A stretch of DNA of 32,626 nucleotides from DASPTT01 sp035623275 (GTDB lineage Bacteria; Actinomycetota; Acidimicrobiia; Acidimicrobiales; UBA8190), in NCBI GenBank assembly GCA_035623275.1, contig DASPTT010000091.1, positions 1-32,626 of the forward strand. Reading direction: 5' to 3'. Shown here one piece after another: positions 1 to 7,389 of the stretch. Numbering within the stretch: position 1 is the first letter of the stretch; each line of letters starts with the position of its first letter. The position numbers and the translations under genes are program-made. Under the pieces are notes generated by a model. It searched no databases. It was not told where the DNA came from and saw only the letters and a program-made list of their open reading frames with translations.

Positions 1-534
1 CCGTGGACGGGGATGCCCATGGTGGTGGCCCCGGTGGCGGCGTGGCTGGCCCAGCGCTTCGGCGGGCGCCCCGTCCTCGCCGCCGGGCTGGCCCTGCAGG
101 CCGTGGGCCTGGCCTGGTTGGCGCTCGAGACGACCGCCACCGTCTCCTACGCCGGCCTGTGGCCGCCCTTCGTGCTGTCGGGGGTGGGCATGGCGCTGTT
201 CTTCGTGCCGTTGGCCTCGGTGGTGCTGGCGTCCGTGCGCCCCGAGCACGAGGGCGTCGCGTCGGGCACCAACGCCGCCTTCCGTGAGGTGGGGGGCGTC
301 CTGGGCATCGCCACCTTGGGCGCCGTGTTCTCCGCCAAGGGCGGATACACGAGCGGGAGCGCGTACCTGGCGGGTCTGCTCCCCGCCATCTGGGTCGGTG
401 TCGCCGTGCTCGGCGTGGGTGCGCTCACGACGCTTCTCCTCCCCCGCCGGATCGCCGCCGGCGCAGCGAGGAGCAGGGTCGGGTCGGGTGCCGATGTGGT
501 GACCACGAGCCCGGAGCCCGAGCTGGCGGCCTGA
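1..534 (+). CDS. MFS drug/metabolite exporter, DHA2-like (C-terminal part)
   Basis: The reading frame is open from the first base, so the gene begins outside the window; 177 codons plus the stop are visible. The protein has alternating hydrophobic segments typical of the last four or five helices of a DHA2 (EmrB/QacA) transporter. A charged loop reading RPEHEGVASGTNAAFREVGG leads into a helix beginning VLGIATLGAVF; this GxxSGxxxxxRxxGG pattern is characteristic of 14-helix DHA2 exporters. The tail after the last helix is polar and disordered. Such proteins export drugs or metabolites using the proton gradient across the cytoplasmic membrane; the substrate cannot be inferred. The gene is convergent with the next one. 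Confidence 0.85.
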   Translation, partial: PWTGMPMVVAPVAAWLAQRFGGRPVLAAGLALQAVGLAWLALETTATVSYAGLWPPFVLSGVGMALFFVPLASVVLASVRPEHEGVASGTNAAFREVGGVLGIATLGAVFSAKGGYTSGSAYLAGLLPAIWVGVAVLGVGALTTLLLPRRIAAGAARSRVGSGADVVTTSPEPELAA

Positions 535-540
535 CCCGTC

Positions 541-564
541 GCGCTCCACCGTCGGTGGTGAGCG
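541..564. terminator. Possible bidirectional terminator hairpin
   Basis: Between two convergent stop codons (534 and 606) an imperfect stem pairs CGCTCCACC with GGTGGTGAGCG, with a two-base bulge and a three-base loop. No T-tract follows. Its position fits termination of both converging genes, but the structure is weak. Confidence 0.3.
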
Positions 565-605
565 GCGCGGCCCCCCGGCGCCACCGCCACCGTCACGCGG
601 ACGCG

Positions 606-1397
606 TCAGCGCGGTGCCCGCTCGAGGGCGCAGCGCAGCACGTCGGTGGCGTGGTGGCGAAGCTCGGACAGTGGACGGTTGCGGTGCACCCGCGTGCCCA
701 GGTCGACCTCGGCGAGAGCGTCGACACCGAACTCCCGGGTCACGTCCACCAGCAGCCCGAGCTCGGCCCCGTAGCCGGGGGCGATCCCCGTCTTCTCCAG
801 CGCGGTGCGGCGGATGGCGGTCTCCCCGGCCAGCGGCTGGCGCACGAAGGCCAACTGGGGGAAGAGCAGGTCGATCACCGGGCGGGCCATGAGCTCGGTG
901 ACCCGGCCCCCGCCCGAGGGCGCGCCGTGCAGCGGGCGCTCGTAGAAGCCCTTCACCAGCACGATGTCGTCGTCGAGCACGAGGGGGCCGAGGAGGCCCA
1001 CGACGAACGACGGCGTGAACGCCTCGACATCGGCGTCGAGGAAGACGAGGAGCTCGCCGCCGGCCCGCGCCGCGCCGAGGGCCATGGCCTCGCCCTTGCC
1101 GCCGGCCCCCTGACCCGAGACGACCAGGGCGCCCGCCCCGCGGGCCACGGCGGCGGTGGCGTCGGTCGACCCGTCGTCGACCACCAGCACCTCGTCGACG
1201 AGGTCGGGCCCACCGCCCGCGGCGGTGCAGGCGCCCACCACGGTGGCCACGATGGCGCCCACCGTCGCCTCCTCGTTGCGGGCCGGGATGCACACCGAGA
1301 CGCGACGCCCCTTGCGCCGGCCGGCGAGGTCGGGGGCGTCGAAGTCCCCGGAGCGGAAGACATGGCGGGAGGAGCCCACCACCAGATCATCCCCCAT
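606..1397 (-). CDS. gpgS: GpgS-like glucosyl-3-phosphoglycerate synthase (GT-A fold)
   Basis: The 263-residue product matches the actinobacterial glucosyl-3-phosphoglycerate synthase family along its length: N-terminal nucleotide-binding motif IPARNEEAT (about 38-45), VVDDGSTDAT, the DxD-type metal site DAD (121-123), VKGFYERPL, GGGRVTEL (162-169, binding 3-phosphoglycerate), APGYGAELGLLVD and VHRNRPL (237-243). The known reaction joins UDP-glucose and 3-phosphoglycerate, the first step toward glucosylglycerate and methylglucose lipopolysaccharide. The start at 1397 puts the usual lead of about 40 residues before the NEEAT motif and keeps the gene clear of the divergent SAM riboswitch; the open frame continues to 1616, with another ATG at 1472. 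It lacks about 40 C-terminal residues of the mycobacterial enzyme. Confidence 0.82.
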   Translation of the reverse strand: MGDDLVVGSSRHVFRSGDFDAPDLAGRRKGRRVSVCIPARNEEATVGAIVATVVGACTAAGGGPDLVDEVLVVDDGSTDATAAVARGAGALVVSGQGAGGKGEAMALGAARAGGELLVFLDADVEAFTPSFVVGLLGPLVLDDDIVLVKGFYERPLHGAPSGGGRVTELMARPVIDLLFPQLAFVRQPLAGETAIRRTALEKTGIAPGYGAELGLLVDVTREFGVDALAEVDLGTRVHRNRPLSELRHHATDVLRCALERAPR

Positions 1398-1431
1398 CCG
1401 GGGCAGGTGACCGCACCGGCCACGGCCTGCG

Positions 1432-1461
1432 TTGACGAAGGTGCCCACCGTCGTCCACCAT
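1432..1461 (+). promoter_or_regulatory. Candidate promoter of the riboswitch-metM-metO transcript
   Basis: A -35 box TTGACG (1432-1437) is followed after 18 bp by CACCAT (1456-1461), which keeps the A and T of the -10 consensus. Transcription would begin at about 1467, exactly where the SAM aptamer begins. The agreement supports both calls. Confidence 0.5.
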
Positions 1462-1466
1462 GGAGG

Positions 1467-1562
1467 GATCATCCAGAGCGGCTGAGGGACGGGCCCTTTG
1501 ACGCCGCGGCAACCAGTCAGCGCCCCACCGGGGCGGGCCAGGTGCCAATGCCCGACCGATGA
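1467..1562 (+). promoter_or_regulatory. SAM-I (S-box) riboswitch, probably translational
   Basis: The conserved S-box core is visible: CAGAG, then GCGGC-TGA-GGGAC (1478-1490), GGGCCC, TTTGA-CGCCGC and GGCAACC (1508-1514), followed by a GCCCC/GGGGC hairpin (about 1522-1534) and AGGTGCCAATGCCC (1540-1553). P1 can form between TCATC (1469-1473) and GATGA (1558-1562). P2 is GCGGC/GCCGC (1478-1482 with 1503-1507), interrupted by the expected kink-turn. The 3' strand of P1 runs directly into the ribosome-binding site GAGGAGG (1561-1567) of the downstream gene and no terminator with a U-tract lies between. Known family members turn genes off when S-adenosylmethionine is abundant; here SAM-stabilised P1 would compete with ribosome binding. 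The methionine signal bears directly on the function of the next two genes. Confidence 0.88.
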
Positions 1563-1572
1563 GGAGGAAAGC

Positions 1573-2826
1573 GTGGATTTCGTCTCCGGGCTGCGATGTC
1601 GGGAATGTGCGCGCACCTACCCGGCCGAGGCCCTGCACGTCTGTGACTTCTGCTTCGGCCCCCTGGAGGTCGTCTACGACTACGAGGCCCTCCGGGGGTC
1701 GGTGACCAGGGAGTCGATCGCCGCGGGTCCCCAGACGATCTGGCGCTACGCCCCGCTGCTGCCCGTCGCCGACCCCGCGCCCATCGACCTGGGGACCGGG
1801 TTCACCCCGCTCGTGCGCGCCGATCGGCTGGCGGCGGAGCTGGGCCTGGGTGAGCTGTGGGTGAAGAACGACACCGCCAACCCGACGGGCTCGTTCAAGG
1901 ACCGGGTGGTGTCGGTGGCGCTGACCAAGGCCCGCCAACTCGGGTTCAAGGTCGCCGCCTGCGCGTCGACGGGCAACCTGGCCAACTCGGTGGCCGCCCA
2001 CGCGGCCCGGGCCGGGATGGTGTCGGTCGTGTTCATCCCCGAGGACCTCGAGACGGCGAAGATCGTGACCACCGCGGTCTACGGGGGCCACGTGGTCGCG
2101 GTGCGAGGCACCTACGACGACGTCAACCGGCTCTGCGCCGAGCTCACGAGCGAGTTCCCGTCGTGGGCCTTCGTCAACGTCAACGTGCGCACCTACTACG
2201 CCGAGGGCTCCAAGACCCTCGCCTTCGAGGTGGCGGAGCAGCTAGGGTGGCAGGCCCCCGACCACGTGGTCGTGCCCATCGCCTCGGGCAGCCAGCTCAC
2301 GAAGATCAACAAGGGCTTCAACGAGCTCTACGAGGTCGGCCTCCTCGACGAGCGCCCCGGCGTCCGGGTCTCGGGCGCCCAGGCGGCCGGCTGCTCGCCC
2401 GTGGCCACCGCCTTCGCGGAGGGGAGCGACGCCATCCGGCCGGTGAAGCCGAGCACGATCGCCAAGTCGCTCGCCATCGGCAACCCGGCCGACGGCTGGT
2501 ATGCGCTGCAGGTCGTCCGGGAGACCGGCGGCGCATGCGCCGCGGTCACTGACGACGAGATCGTCGAGGGCATCCGCCTCCTGGCCCGCACCGAGGGGAT
2601 CTTCGCCGAGACGGCGGGCGGGGTCACCATCGCCACGCTGGCCAAGCTGGCCGCCCAGGGCGTGATCCGGCGCGACGAGCGGGTCGTCGCCTACGTGACC
2701 GGCCACGGCCTCAAGACGATCGAGGCCCTGACGGCGACGATCGGCCCGACCGCTACGATCGCACCCACCATGGACGCCTTCACCGCCGCCGTCGACCTCG
2801 GCCCCGAGCTCCAGAGCCCCCGATGA
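1573..2826 (+). CDS. metM: Threonine synthase-family PLP enzyme; probable MetM-type homocysteine synthase
   Basis: A 417-residue fold-type II PLP enzyme. The N-terminus carries a zinc-ribbon-like pair of CxxC motifs (C9/C12 and C24/C27). The PLP lysine lies in NPTGSFKDR (K109), ASTGNLANS is the substrate/PLP loop, and ASGSQLTKI is near the phosphate site. Homology alone says threonine synthase (O-phosphohomoserine to threonine). A SAM riboswitch and a four-base overlap with a sulfur carrier gene point instead to the MetM activity reported in Streptomyces: O-phosphohomoserine plus the carrier thiocarboxylate giving homocysteine. The GTG start at 1573 follows GAGGAGG by five bases; the open frame extends to 1498, but inside the riboswitch. 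If a second thrC exists elsewhere in the genome, the MetM reading is favoured. Confidence 0.8.
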   Translation: MDFVSGLRCRECARTYPAEALHVCDFCFGPLEVVYDYEALRGSVTRESIAAGPQTIWRYAPLLPVADPAPIDLGTGFTPLVRADRLAAELGLGELWVKNDTANPTGSFKDRVVSVALTKARQLGFKVAACASTGNLANSVAAHAARAGMVSVVFIPEDLETAKIVTTAVYGGHVVAVRGTYDDVNRLCAELTSEFPSWAFVNVNVRTYYAEGSKTLAFEVAEQLGWQAPDHVVVPIASGSQLTKINKGFNELYEVGLLDERPGVRVSGAQAAGCSPVATAFAEGSDAIRPVKPSTIAKSLAIGNPADGWYALQVVRETGGACAAVTDDEIVEGIRLLARTEGIFAETAGGVTIATLAKLAAQGVIRRDERVVAYVTGHGLKTIEALTATIGPTATIAPTMDAFTAAVDLGPELQSPR

Positions 2827-3098
2827 GCGTCACCGTCCGCGTCCCGACGCAGCTGCGCACCCTCACCGGCGGGGCCGGCGAGGTGACGGCCGAGGGCACC
2901 ACGGTGGGCGAGGTGCTCAAGGCGCTCGACGCGGCCCATCCCGGGTTCGGCGAGCGGCTCTTCGACGAGGACGGCGGGTTGCGCAGGTTCGTCAACGTGT
3001 TCCTGGCCGACGAGGACGTGCGGTTCCTCGACGGGCTGGCCACGACCGTGGCCGACGGCCAGACGCTGTCGATCGTCCCCGCCGTCGCCGGCGGTTAG
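2823..3098 (+). CDS. metO: MoaD/ThiS-fold sulfur carrier, MetO/CysO-like
   Basis: The 91-residue beta-grasp protein ends in VPAVAGG; the terminal Gly-Gly is the site that is adenylated and converted to a thiocarboxylate in this family. RRFVNVFLADEDVRFLDGL closely resembles mycobacterial CysO (cysteine synthesis with CysM). The ATG overlaps the stop of the preceding gene (ATGA), so the two are translationally coupled. Next to a threonine-synthase-like enzyme rather than CysM, the carrier most plausibly supplies sulfur for homocysteine, as described for MetO. No activating MoeB/MoeZ-type enzyme or Mec peptidase gene is in the window. The family is certain; the partner assignment is inference. 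Confidence 0.85.
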   Translation: MSVTVRVPTQLRTLTGGAGEVTAEGTTVGEVLKALDAAHPGFGERLFDEDGGLRRFVNVFLADEDVRFLDGLATTVADGQTLSIVPAVAGG

Positions 3099-3255
3099 GG
3101 CACCGGCTGCCCGCGGGCCGGCGTCGTGGCCGGCCGCTGCGGCCGCGGCAGCGTCGTCTCGCCGGCCGTCGTCCTCCCAGCGGGCACGTTCGGCCGCTCC
3201 CGCCGACTCCCGCCTCTGGTCGGCCCGGCGGTTGCGCCGGCCCCCGGCCCGTGAT

Positions 3256-3288
3256 TTGCTCCTAGCACTCGAACCGCTAGAGTGCTAA
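3256..3288 (+). promoter_or_regulatory. groEL promoter with CIRCE operator (HrcA site)
   Basis: CTAGCACTC (3262-3270), nine bases, then GAGTGCTAA (3280-3288) form the CIRCE inverted repeat with one mismatch from the TTAGCACTC-N9-GAGTGCTAA consensus. It overlaps a plausible promoter: TTGCTC (3256-3261), 16 bp, TAGAGT (3278-3283). HrcA bound here would cover the -10 box, giving heat-inducible groEL. The preceding segment from 3099 to about 3255 is GC-rich and I see no gene in it. Confidence 0.93.
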
Positions 3289-3326
3289 CGGATCACCCGC
3301 CTGTCACCAACGGAGGACACCAGGAC

Positions 3327-4949
3327 ATGCCCAAGCTGATCAGCTTCGACGAGGAGGCCCGCCGGGCCCTCGAAGCCGGCATGAACAAGCTGGCCGACGC
3401 GGTACGCGTCACCCTCGGCCCCAAGGGCCGCAACGTCGTGCTGGAGAAGAAGTGGGGCGCCCCCACCATCACCAACGACGGCGTGTCGATCGCCAAGGAG
3501 ATCGAGCTCGAGGACCCCTGGGAGAAGGTGGGGGCCGAGCTCGTAAAGGAAGTGGCCAAGAAGACCGACGACGTCGCCGGTGACGGGACCACCACCGCCA
3601 CCGTCCTGGCGTGGGCCATGGTGCGCGAGGGTCTGCGCAACGTCGCCGCCGGGGCCAACCCGATGTCGCTGAAGCGGGGCATCGAGGCGGCCGTCGAGGC
3701 CTCGGTCGACTCCCTCAAGGCCCTCGCCAAGGAGACCGAGTCGAAGGGCCAGATCTCCCAGGTGGCCGCCATCTCGGCCGCCGACGAGGAGATCGGCGAG
3801 ATGATCGCCGAGGCCATCGACAAGGTCGGCAAGGACGGCGTCATCACCGTGGAGGAGTCCCAGACCTTCGGCATGGAGATGGACCTCGTCGAGGGCATGC
3901 GCTTCGACAAGGGCTACATCTCGCCCTACTTCGTCACCGACCCCGAGCGCATGGAGGCCGTGCTCGAGGACGCCCACATCCTGCTCGTCGGCTCGAAGAT
4001 CTCGGCGGTGCGCGACCTGCTGCCAGTGCTCGAGAAGGTCATGCAGTCGGGCAAGCCGCTGGCCATCATCGCCGAGGACGTGGAGGGCGAGGCCCTCGCC
4101 ACCCTGGTGGTGAACAAGATCCGCGGCACCTTCAAGAGCGCCGCGGTCAAGGCGCCGGGCTTCGGCGAGCGCCGCAAGGCCATGCTCCAGGACATGGCCA
4201 TCCTCACCGGCGGTCAGGTCATCACCGAGGAGGTTGGCCTCAAGCTGGAGAACGTCGGCGTCGACATGCTGGGCCGGGCCCGCAAGGTCGTCGTCACCAA
4301 GGACGAGACGACCATCGTCGAGGGAGCGGGCGACGAGGCCGACATCAAGGGCAGGATCAACCAGATCAAGGCCGAGATCGAGAACACCGACTCCGACTAC
4401 GACCGGGAGAAGCTCCAGGAGCGCCTGGCCAAGCTGTCGGGTGGCGTCGCCGTCATCAAGGTCGGTGCCGCCACCGAGGTGGAGCTCAAGGAGAAGAAGC
4501 ACCGCATCGAGGACGCCGTCTCGACGACCAAGGCGGCCATCGAGGAGGGCGTCGTGCCCGGCGGGGGCGTCGCCCTGCTCCGCTCCCAGAAGGCCATCCT
4601 CGACCGGGCCGAGAAGCTGGAGGGTGACGACGCCACCGGGGCGCGCATGGTGGCCCGGGCAGTGGAGGAGCCGCTCAAGCAGATCGCGGTGAACGCCGGG
4701 CTCGAGGGCGGTGTCGTCGTCGACAAGGTGAAGCACCTCAAGAAGCCGGCCGAGGGCCTCAACGCGGCCACCGGCGAGTACGAGGACCTCTTCGCCGCCG
4801 GCGTCATCGACGCCGCCAAGGTGACCCGCTCGGCCCTGCAGAACGCGGCGTCGATCGCCGCCCTGTTCCTCACCACCGAGGCGGTCATCGTCGACAAGCC
4901 CGAGAAGGAGGCTGTGCCGGCCATGCCCGGCGGCATGGACGAGTTCTGA
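3327..4949 (+). CDS. groEL: 60-kDa chaperonin GroEL
   Basis: A full-length 540-residue group I chaperonin, the ATP-driven folding chamber of the cytoplasm. Hallmarks include TLGPKGRNVVLEK, ITNDGVSIAKEIELED, the ATPase loop DVAGDGTTTATVLA, RRKAMLQDMAILTGG, and KLSGGVAVIKVGAATEVELKEKK before VVPGGGVALLR. The tail is PGGMDEF rather than a GGM repeat or a histidine-rich tail. ATG at 3327 follows GGAGGA (3312-3317); the frame extends to 3282, but this would run through the CIRCE site. There is no groES next to it, as with stand-alone groEL2 loci of actinobacteria, where a groES-groEL1 operon commonly lies elsewhere. Confidence 0.98.
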   Translation: MPKLISFDEEARRALEAGMNKLADAVRVTLGPKGRNVVLEKKWGAPTITNDGVSIAKEIELEDPWEKVGAELVKEVAKKTDDVAGDGTTTATVLAWAMVREGLRNVAAGANPMSLKRGIEAAVEASVDSLKALAKETESKGQISQVAAISAADEEIGEMIAEAIDKVGKDGVITVEESQTFGMEMDLVEGMRFDKGYISPYFVTDPERMEAVLEDAHILLVGSKISAVRDLLPVLEKVMQSGKPLAIIAEDVEGEALATLVVNKIRGTFKSAAVKAPGFGERRKAMLQDMAILTGGQVITEEVGLKLENVGVDMLGRARKVVVTKDETTIVEGAGDEADIKGRINQIKAEIENTDSDYDREKLQERLAKLSGGVAVIKVGAATEVELKEKKHRIEDAVSTTKAAIEEGVVPGGGVALLRSQKAILDRAEKLEGDDATGARMVARAVEEPLKQIAVNAGLEGGVVVDKVKHLKKPAEGLNAATGEYEDLFAAGVIDAAKVTRSALQNAASIAALFLTTEAVIVDKPEKEAVPAMPGGMDEF

Positions 4950-4983
4950 TCCCGGGCAACGATCCGGACCAGACGAATTGCCG

Positions 4984-5021
4984 GTCGAGGGGCGCCCCAC
5001 GGGGCGCCCCTCGACGCTTTC
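4984..5021 (+). terminator. Strong hairpin terminator after groEL
   Basis: GTCGAGGGGCGCCCC (4984-4998) is followed after two bases by its exact reverse complement (5001-5015), then GCTTTCC. The 15-bp perfect stem 35 bp past the groEL stop fits termination, although the T-tract is short. It also separates groEL from the next promoter. Confidence 0.75.
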
Positions 5022-5022
5022 C

Positions 5023-5034
5023 TAGACTGGCCAC
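5023..5034 (+). promoter_or_regulatory. -10 box for leaderless hemQ
   Basis: TAGACT (5023-5028) is a TANNNT -10 element; six bases later comes the GTG at 5035. No ribosome-binding site precedes the GTG, so the transcript probably starts at the start codon. Confidence 0.55.
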
Positions 5035-5742
5035 GTGACGAACCACAGGTCCGGTCCGGGCGAGGGGGAGCCGCTGTCACCCACTGTCGGCCTCGGCGTG
5101 CTCCATCTCTTCTGCCACGTCGGGAGCGCCGATCGGAACGCCGTCGTGCGGGCCGTGAGAGGGGCCGAGGCCGAGGGGAGCCAGGTGGTCACTGTGGCCC
5201 TCCTCGGGCACAAGGCCGACCTCGGCTTCGTGGCCCTCGGTCCCGACCTGCGATCGCTACGTGCCCTGCAGAGCGCGCTGCGCGTCGCCGGGCTCGAGGT
5301 GACGGGCTCCTACGTGTCGCTCACGGAGGTGTCGGAGTACGCCGCCGGGGTGCCCGAGGAGATGAAGCAGGCCCGCCTCTATCCCCAGCTCCCGCCGGCC
5401 GGCATGCCCGCCTTCTGCTTCTACCCCATGTCCAAGCGCCGCACGGCGTCGGACAACTGGTACACGCTGCCCTTCGAGGAGCGCCTGGCGCTCATGCACG
5501 GGCACGGTGCCGTGGGCCGCAACTACCGCGGACGGGTCCTCCAGCTCGTCACCGGCTCCACCGGCCTCGACGACTGGGAGTGGGGGGTGACCCTGTTCGG
5601 AGTGCACCCCGACGACCTCAAGGCGTGCGTCTACGAGATGCGCTTCGACCAGGCGTCGGCTCGCTACGCCGAGTTCGGTCCGTTCTGGACCGGGATCGTC
5701 GACTCCGTCGAGGGCGTGCTCGACAGCGTGGCCGCGGGATGA
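5035..5742 (+). CDS. hemQ: HemQ, coproheme decarboxylase (chlorite dismutase family)
   Basis: The 235-residue protein has the chlorite-dismutase/HemQ pattern: LHLFCHVG near the start, PMSKRR...NWYTLPFEERLALMHGHGAVGRNYRG with the proximal haem histidine in the MHGHG region, then TGSTGLDDWEWGVTLF and a C-terminal MRFDQASARYAEFGPFW segment. In actinobacteria this protein converts coprohaem III to haem b by two oxidative decarboxylations, the last step of the coproporphyrin-dependent pathway, in the cytosol. True chlorite dismutase is unlikely because the sequence has the actinobacterial HemQ layout and no perchlorate genes are near. It is first in a run of four closely packed genes; the next start overlaps its stop (ATGA). 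Confidence 0.9.
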   Translation: MTNHRSGPGEGEPLSPTVGLGVLHLFCHVGSADRNAVVRAVRGAEAEGSQVVTVALLGHKADLGFVALGPDLRSLRALQSALRVAGLEVTGSYVSLTEVSEYAAGVPEEMKQARLYPQLPPAGMPAFCFYPMSKRRTASDNWYTLPFEERLALMHGHGAVGRNYRGRVLQLVTGSTGLDDWEWGVTLFGVHPDDLKACVYEMRFDQASARYAEFGPFWTGIVDSVEGVLDSVAAG

Positions 5743-6590
5743 TCGCCGCCGACCAGCTGCACCGGCTCCGGGCGCTGCGCGCCGGGTTGGCCGAATTCGA
5801 CCTCCTGACGGTGGCGTTCAGCGGTGGCGCCGACTCGGCCCTGTTGGCCAAGGTGGCCACCGACGTGCTGGGCCCGTCGCGGGTTCTCTGCGTCACCGCG
5901 GTGTCGCCGTCGCTGGCCCCCGAGGAGCTCGCCGACGCCGAGGCCCTGGCGCGCGAATGGGGCCTGCGCTGGCGCACGGTGACCACGACCGAAAGCGACG
6001 ACCCGTCCTATGCGGCCAACGACACGGGGCGCTGCTACCACTGCAAGTCCGCCCTGATGGTCGCGCTGGACGCGCTGGGCGAGGCCGACGCACGACGCCC
6101 GGCGCAGGTGGTGCTCGGCGTGAACGTCGACGACCTCGGGGACCACCGGCCCGGCCAGCAGGCAGCCACCGAGCGCGGGGCGCGGTTCCCCCTCGTGGAG
6201 GCCCGGCTCACCAAGGCCGACGTCCGGGCGCTCTCGCGCATGCTGGGCCTGCGCACGTGGGACAAGCCGGCGGCGGCCTGCCTGGCCTCGCGTGTGCCCT
6301 ACGGCACCCCGGTGACCGTCACCACGCTGGCCGGCGTGGCCGCCGCGGAGTCGGGTCTGCGCGCGCTCGGGTTCCGCCAGGTCCGGGTGCGTCACTACGG
6401 GGACCTGGCGCGCATCGAGCTCGAGCTCCCGGACCTCCCCGAGGCGGTTGCCCGGCGCGACGAGGTGGTCGCCGCCGTGCGGGGCGCGGGGTACCGGTAC
6501 GTGACCCTCGACCTCGAGGGCTTCCGCTCGGGCAACCTGAACGCCGCCGCGGGCATCGAGGGGCGGACCATCGGGGGGAGGGCGAGTTGA
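5739..6590 (+). CDS. larE: LarE-family ATP-dependent sulfurtransferase
   Basis: A 283-residue PP-loop (adenine nucleotide alpha-hydrolase fold) protein with SGGADS at 28-33, the ATP-binding loop, and the LarE signatures RCYHCK (C99, C102) and ACLASRVPYGTPV (C181). LarE enzymes thiolate pyridinium biscarboxylic acid mononucleotide to make the nickel-pincer nucleotide cofactor of lactate racemase-type enzymes. Some sacrifice one cysteine; others hold a [4Fe-4S] cluster on three cysteines, and the three-cysteine pattern here suggests the cluster type. ATG at 5739 overlaps the hemQ stop; the frame continues upstream within hemQ but has no better start. No larB or larC is in the window, so the acceptor molecule is open. 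Confidence 0.85.
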   Translation: MIAADQLHRLRALRAGLAEFDLLTVAFSGGADSALLAKVATDVLGPSRVLCVTAVSPSLAPEELADAEALAREWGLRWRTVTTTESDDPSYAANDTGRCYHCKSALMVALDALGEADARRPAQVVLGVNVDDLGDHRPGQQAATERGARFPLVEARLTKADVRALSRMLGLRTWDKPAAACLASRVPYGTPVTVTTLAGVAAAESGLRALGFRQVRVRHYGDLARIELELPDLPEAVARRDEVVAAVRGAGYRYVTLDLEGFRSGNLNAAAGIEGRTIGGRAS

Positions 6591-6826
6591 TCGAGGTACG
6601 GGTCAAGCTGACCTTCCCCGAGGACCTCGTGCGTGAGCCGCTCATCGCCAAGCTGGTGCGGCAGTTCGACGTGGAGCCCAACATCCGCCGGGCGAACGTC
6701 ACCGACCACGAAGGGTGGATCGTCTGCGAGATCGGCGGCGAGGCCGCCGACATCGAGCGGGCCCTGGCCTGGCTCCGGGACCAGGGGCTGCGGGTCGACC
6801 TCCTCGGCGACGTCGTCGAGAGCTGA
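6587..6826 (+). CDS. Free-standing NIL-domain protein
   Basis: A 79-residue ferredoxin-like-fold protein: VRVKLTFPEDLVREPLIAKLVRQF followed by PNIRRANVTDHEGWIVCEIGG and a final helix with LAWLRDQGLRVDLLG. This is the NIL domain, otherwise known as the methionine-binding C-terminal domain of MetN transporters and of some ferredoxins. The start is TTG at 6587, overlapping the larE stop (TTGA) and following a GGGGGAGGG ribosome site; no better start lies downstream. The overlap with a sulfurtransferase gene suggests a role linked to that reaction, as a ligand sensor or small partner, which is inference. Confidence 0.8.
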   Translation: MIEVRVKLTFPEDLVREPLIAKLVRQFDVEPNIRRANVTDHEGWIVCEIGGEAADIERALAWLRDQGLRVDLLGDVVES

Positions 6827-6833
6827 CGCGCCC

Positions 6834-7352
6834 GTGCCCGGCGCGAATCACCCGAGCGCCGACGAGGAGACCCTGGCCGCCCTCGGCGACGAGCTCGCGG
6901 GCGCCGTCGTGGCGGCCGTGCCCGGATGGGTCGAGCGGGAGGTGGCCCGGGTCTACGACGCCTGGGACCAGGTACGCCCCGACGGCGGCGCCGGGCCCTC
7001 CGAGCGCGCCGCGGTCCTGGCGGCCGCGGCCGAAGCCGGGCGGCGGGCCGCCCAGGGCCTGGATCCGACCCTTCGCGCCCTGCTCGCCGCCGACGTCGAC
7101 TCCCAACAGGTGACGCCGCTGCAGCTCGTGGCCGAGCTCGTCGGGTTCCCCTCGGCGGTTCTCGAGGCCGCCGGTGTGCCACCGGTCGAGCGCGACGCCT
7201 TCGCCGAGGCGCGGTTCCCCGACGACGTCTACGGCCTCACCCCGGCGTCGCTCGGCACGCTGGATCCCGCACTGGCCGAGCCGGCGCTGCACTGGGGCGC
7301 GGCAAAGGCGATGACGCACCGCCGCCGGCACGGCACGAAGCGGTTCGACTGA
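6834..7352 (+). CDS. Conserved-looking protein of unknown function
   Basis: A 172-residue, acidic, Ala-rich and mainly helical protein, with no signal peptide or membrane segment. I do not recognise the family. Visible blocks are VPGWVEREVARVYDAWDQV (about 28-46), DVDSQQVTPLQLVAELVGFPSAVLEAAGVPPVERDAF and the basic end HRRRHGTKRFD. GTG at 6834 begins seven bases after the NIL gene stop, making it the last member of the hemQ-larE-NIL run. The Arg/His-rich tail could contact nucleic acid or phosphate groups, but nothing shows this. Confidence 0.75.
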   Translation: MPGANHPSADEETLAALGDELAGAVVAAVPGWVEREVARVYDAWDQVRPDGGAGPSERAAVLAAAAEAGRRAAQGLDPTLRALLAADVDSQQVTPLQLVAELVGFPSAVLEAAGVPPVERDAFAEARFPDDVYGLTPASLGTLDPALAEPALHWGAAKAMTHRRRHGTKRFD

Positions 7353-7389
7353 GCAAACGTTCTGGAGCGACAATCGCAGGCCGGGCACT

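Noticed and set aside
1398..1616. N-terminal extension of the GpgS-like gene to 1472 or 1616
   Set aside because: It would cross the SAM riboswitch and promoter region, and the added residues do not resemble the family.
3285..5000. Long open frame (571 codons) antisense to groEL
   Set aside because: It mirrors groEL, is His/Leu/Asp-repetitive and arises from GC-rich third positions on the opposite strand.
5035..5742. Chlorite dismutase active in (per)chlorate metabolism
   Set aside because: Sequence layout is that of actinobacterial HemQ and no perchlorate genes are near.
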